Shown here one piece after another: positions 6,422-6,993 of a stretch of DNA of 6,993 nucleotides. Made by a program: the position numbers and the translations under genes. The stretch is taken from NCBI GenBank assembly GCA_002402325.1, contig DHFQ01000164.1:1063-8055 (forward strand), given 5' to 3'. The stretch's first letter is position 1, and the number at the start of each line of letters is the position of its first letter. Origin of the DNA: Candidatus Aminicenantes bacterium UBA4820 (GTDB lineage: Bacteria > Acidobacteriota > UBA4820). The notes under the pieces are model-generated. The model was given only the letters and a program-made list of their open reading frames with translations. It did no database searches and had not been told where the DNA came from.

Positions 6422-6993
6422 TCTGCAGGTTTCAGGTCGCCCTTTTCAAGGGAAGGGGTGGGTCTCAACACAAATGGGTCTTCCACAAGGGCAATTTTGA
6501 AAACCTCTTCAAGATTTTCAACAAAGTAAAAGTTCATTCCTTCCTTTAAATTCTCTGGTATCTCATCTAAATCTCTTTCATTATCCTTTGGAAGAATGAC
6601 ATTGTTGATACCAACTTGTTTGGCGGCAAGGATTTTCTCCTTTATTCCACCAACCGGAAGAACCTTTCCTCTTAAGGTAAGTTCTCCAGTCATTGCTATT
6701 ATATGACGAATTTTGATTTTTGTAAAGGCTGAAGCAAGAGCAACAGCCATCGTAATTCCCGCCGATGGCCCATCCTTTGGTATTGCACCTTCAGGAATGT
6801 GTATGTGAATATCCTGAATTTTTAAATTACTTTCAGACAGCCCCACCTTTTTGCTGTTACTTCTCAAGTAGGAAAGTGCTGCTTTAGCGGACTCTCTCAT
6901 CACATCACCCATCTGTCCTGTCAATTCAAGTTGTCCCTTTCCTGGCATAAGACGAGCCTCAACTATTAAAACTTCACCGCCATTTTGTGTCCA
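6409..6993 (-). CDS. lon: ATP-dependent protease Lon, C-terminal proteolytic domain (5' part outside window)
   Basis: Last 194 codons of the cytoplasmic AAA+ serine protease that degrades misfolded and regulatory proteins. The frame is open to the right edge (begins WTQNGGEVL, a family hallmark), so the internal ATG at 6948 is not the start; the N-terminal and AAA+ domains are outside the window. The protease domain is intact: MPGKGQLELTGQMGDVM, then DIHIHIPEGAIPKDGPSAG with the catalytic Ser at fragment residue 77 (6763-6765), then MTGELTLRGKVLPVGGIKEK with the catalytic Lys at fragment residue 120 (6634-6636). The Ser-Lys distance is 43 residues, as in E. coli Lon (S679, K722). ILPKDNERDLDEIPENL follows, then a roughly 25-residue tail after FKIAL containing RPTPSLEKGD. 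The Ser-Lys dyad and PKDGPSAG identify Lon; LonA versus LonB type cannot be settled without the N-terminus, though cytosolic LonA is most likely. It lies just upstream of rho and is probably in its operon. Confidence 0.96.
   Translation of the reverse strand, partial: WTQNGGEVLIVEARLMPGKGQLELTGQMGDVMRESAKAALSYLRSNSKKVGLSESNLKIQDIHIHIPEGAIPKDGPSAGITMAVALASAFTKIKIRHIIAMTGELTLRGKVLPVGGIKEKILAAKQVGINNVILPKDNERDLDEIPENLKEGMNFYFVENLEEVFKIALVEDPFVLRPTPSLEKGDLKPAEKVF

Overview
The window comes from a diderm (outer-membrane-bearing) bacterium of modest, AT-leaning base composition, about 40% G+C judged by eye. The diderm assignment rests on a complete AcrB-type RND pump with its periplasmic adaptor and a lipoprotein outer-membrane channel. 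The species cannot be named from this stretch. It holds housekeeping and transport genes, with no transposase, phage gene, CRISPR array, tRNA or rRNA.

Left part, plus strand (1-4867): the end of a tripartite efflux operon. In order it contains the C-terminal 107 codons of a membrane-fusion (AcrA-like) adaptor, a full 1053-residue AcrB-type RND transporter, and a full TolC/OprM/NodT-type outer-membrane lipoprotein. The genes are tightly coupled: the transporter ATG directly follows the adaptor stop, and the outer-membrane gene overlaps the transporter by 8 bases. The transporter takes substrates from the periplasm or inner membrane using proton flow, the adaptor bridges, and the outer-membrane protein forms the exit duct. 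The operon promoter and any local repressor lie left of the window.

Middle (4868-5099): a 232-base gap between converging operons. It holds weak hairpins that could end transcription from each side, one GC-rich hairpin without a U-tract, and a string of short motifs resembling the core of a cobalamin riboswitch but with no gene to control. This is the least explained part of the window.

Right part, minus strand (5100-6993): the C-terminal protease domain of Lon, running off the right edge, followed after 43 bases by a complete gene for transcription terminator Rho. Lon and Rho are probably co-transcribed leftwards, towards the efflux operon. A near-perfect AT-rich palindrome covers the lon stop codon at the junction.

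The genes themselves are ordinary members of well-known families. The points worth a second look are the loss of most aromatic residues in the pump's deep binding pocket, the structured convergent gap, and the lon-rho arrangement.
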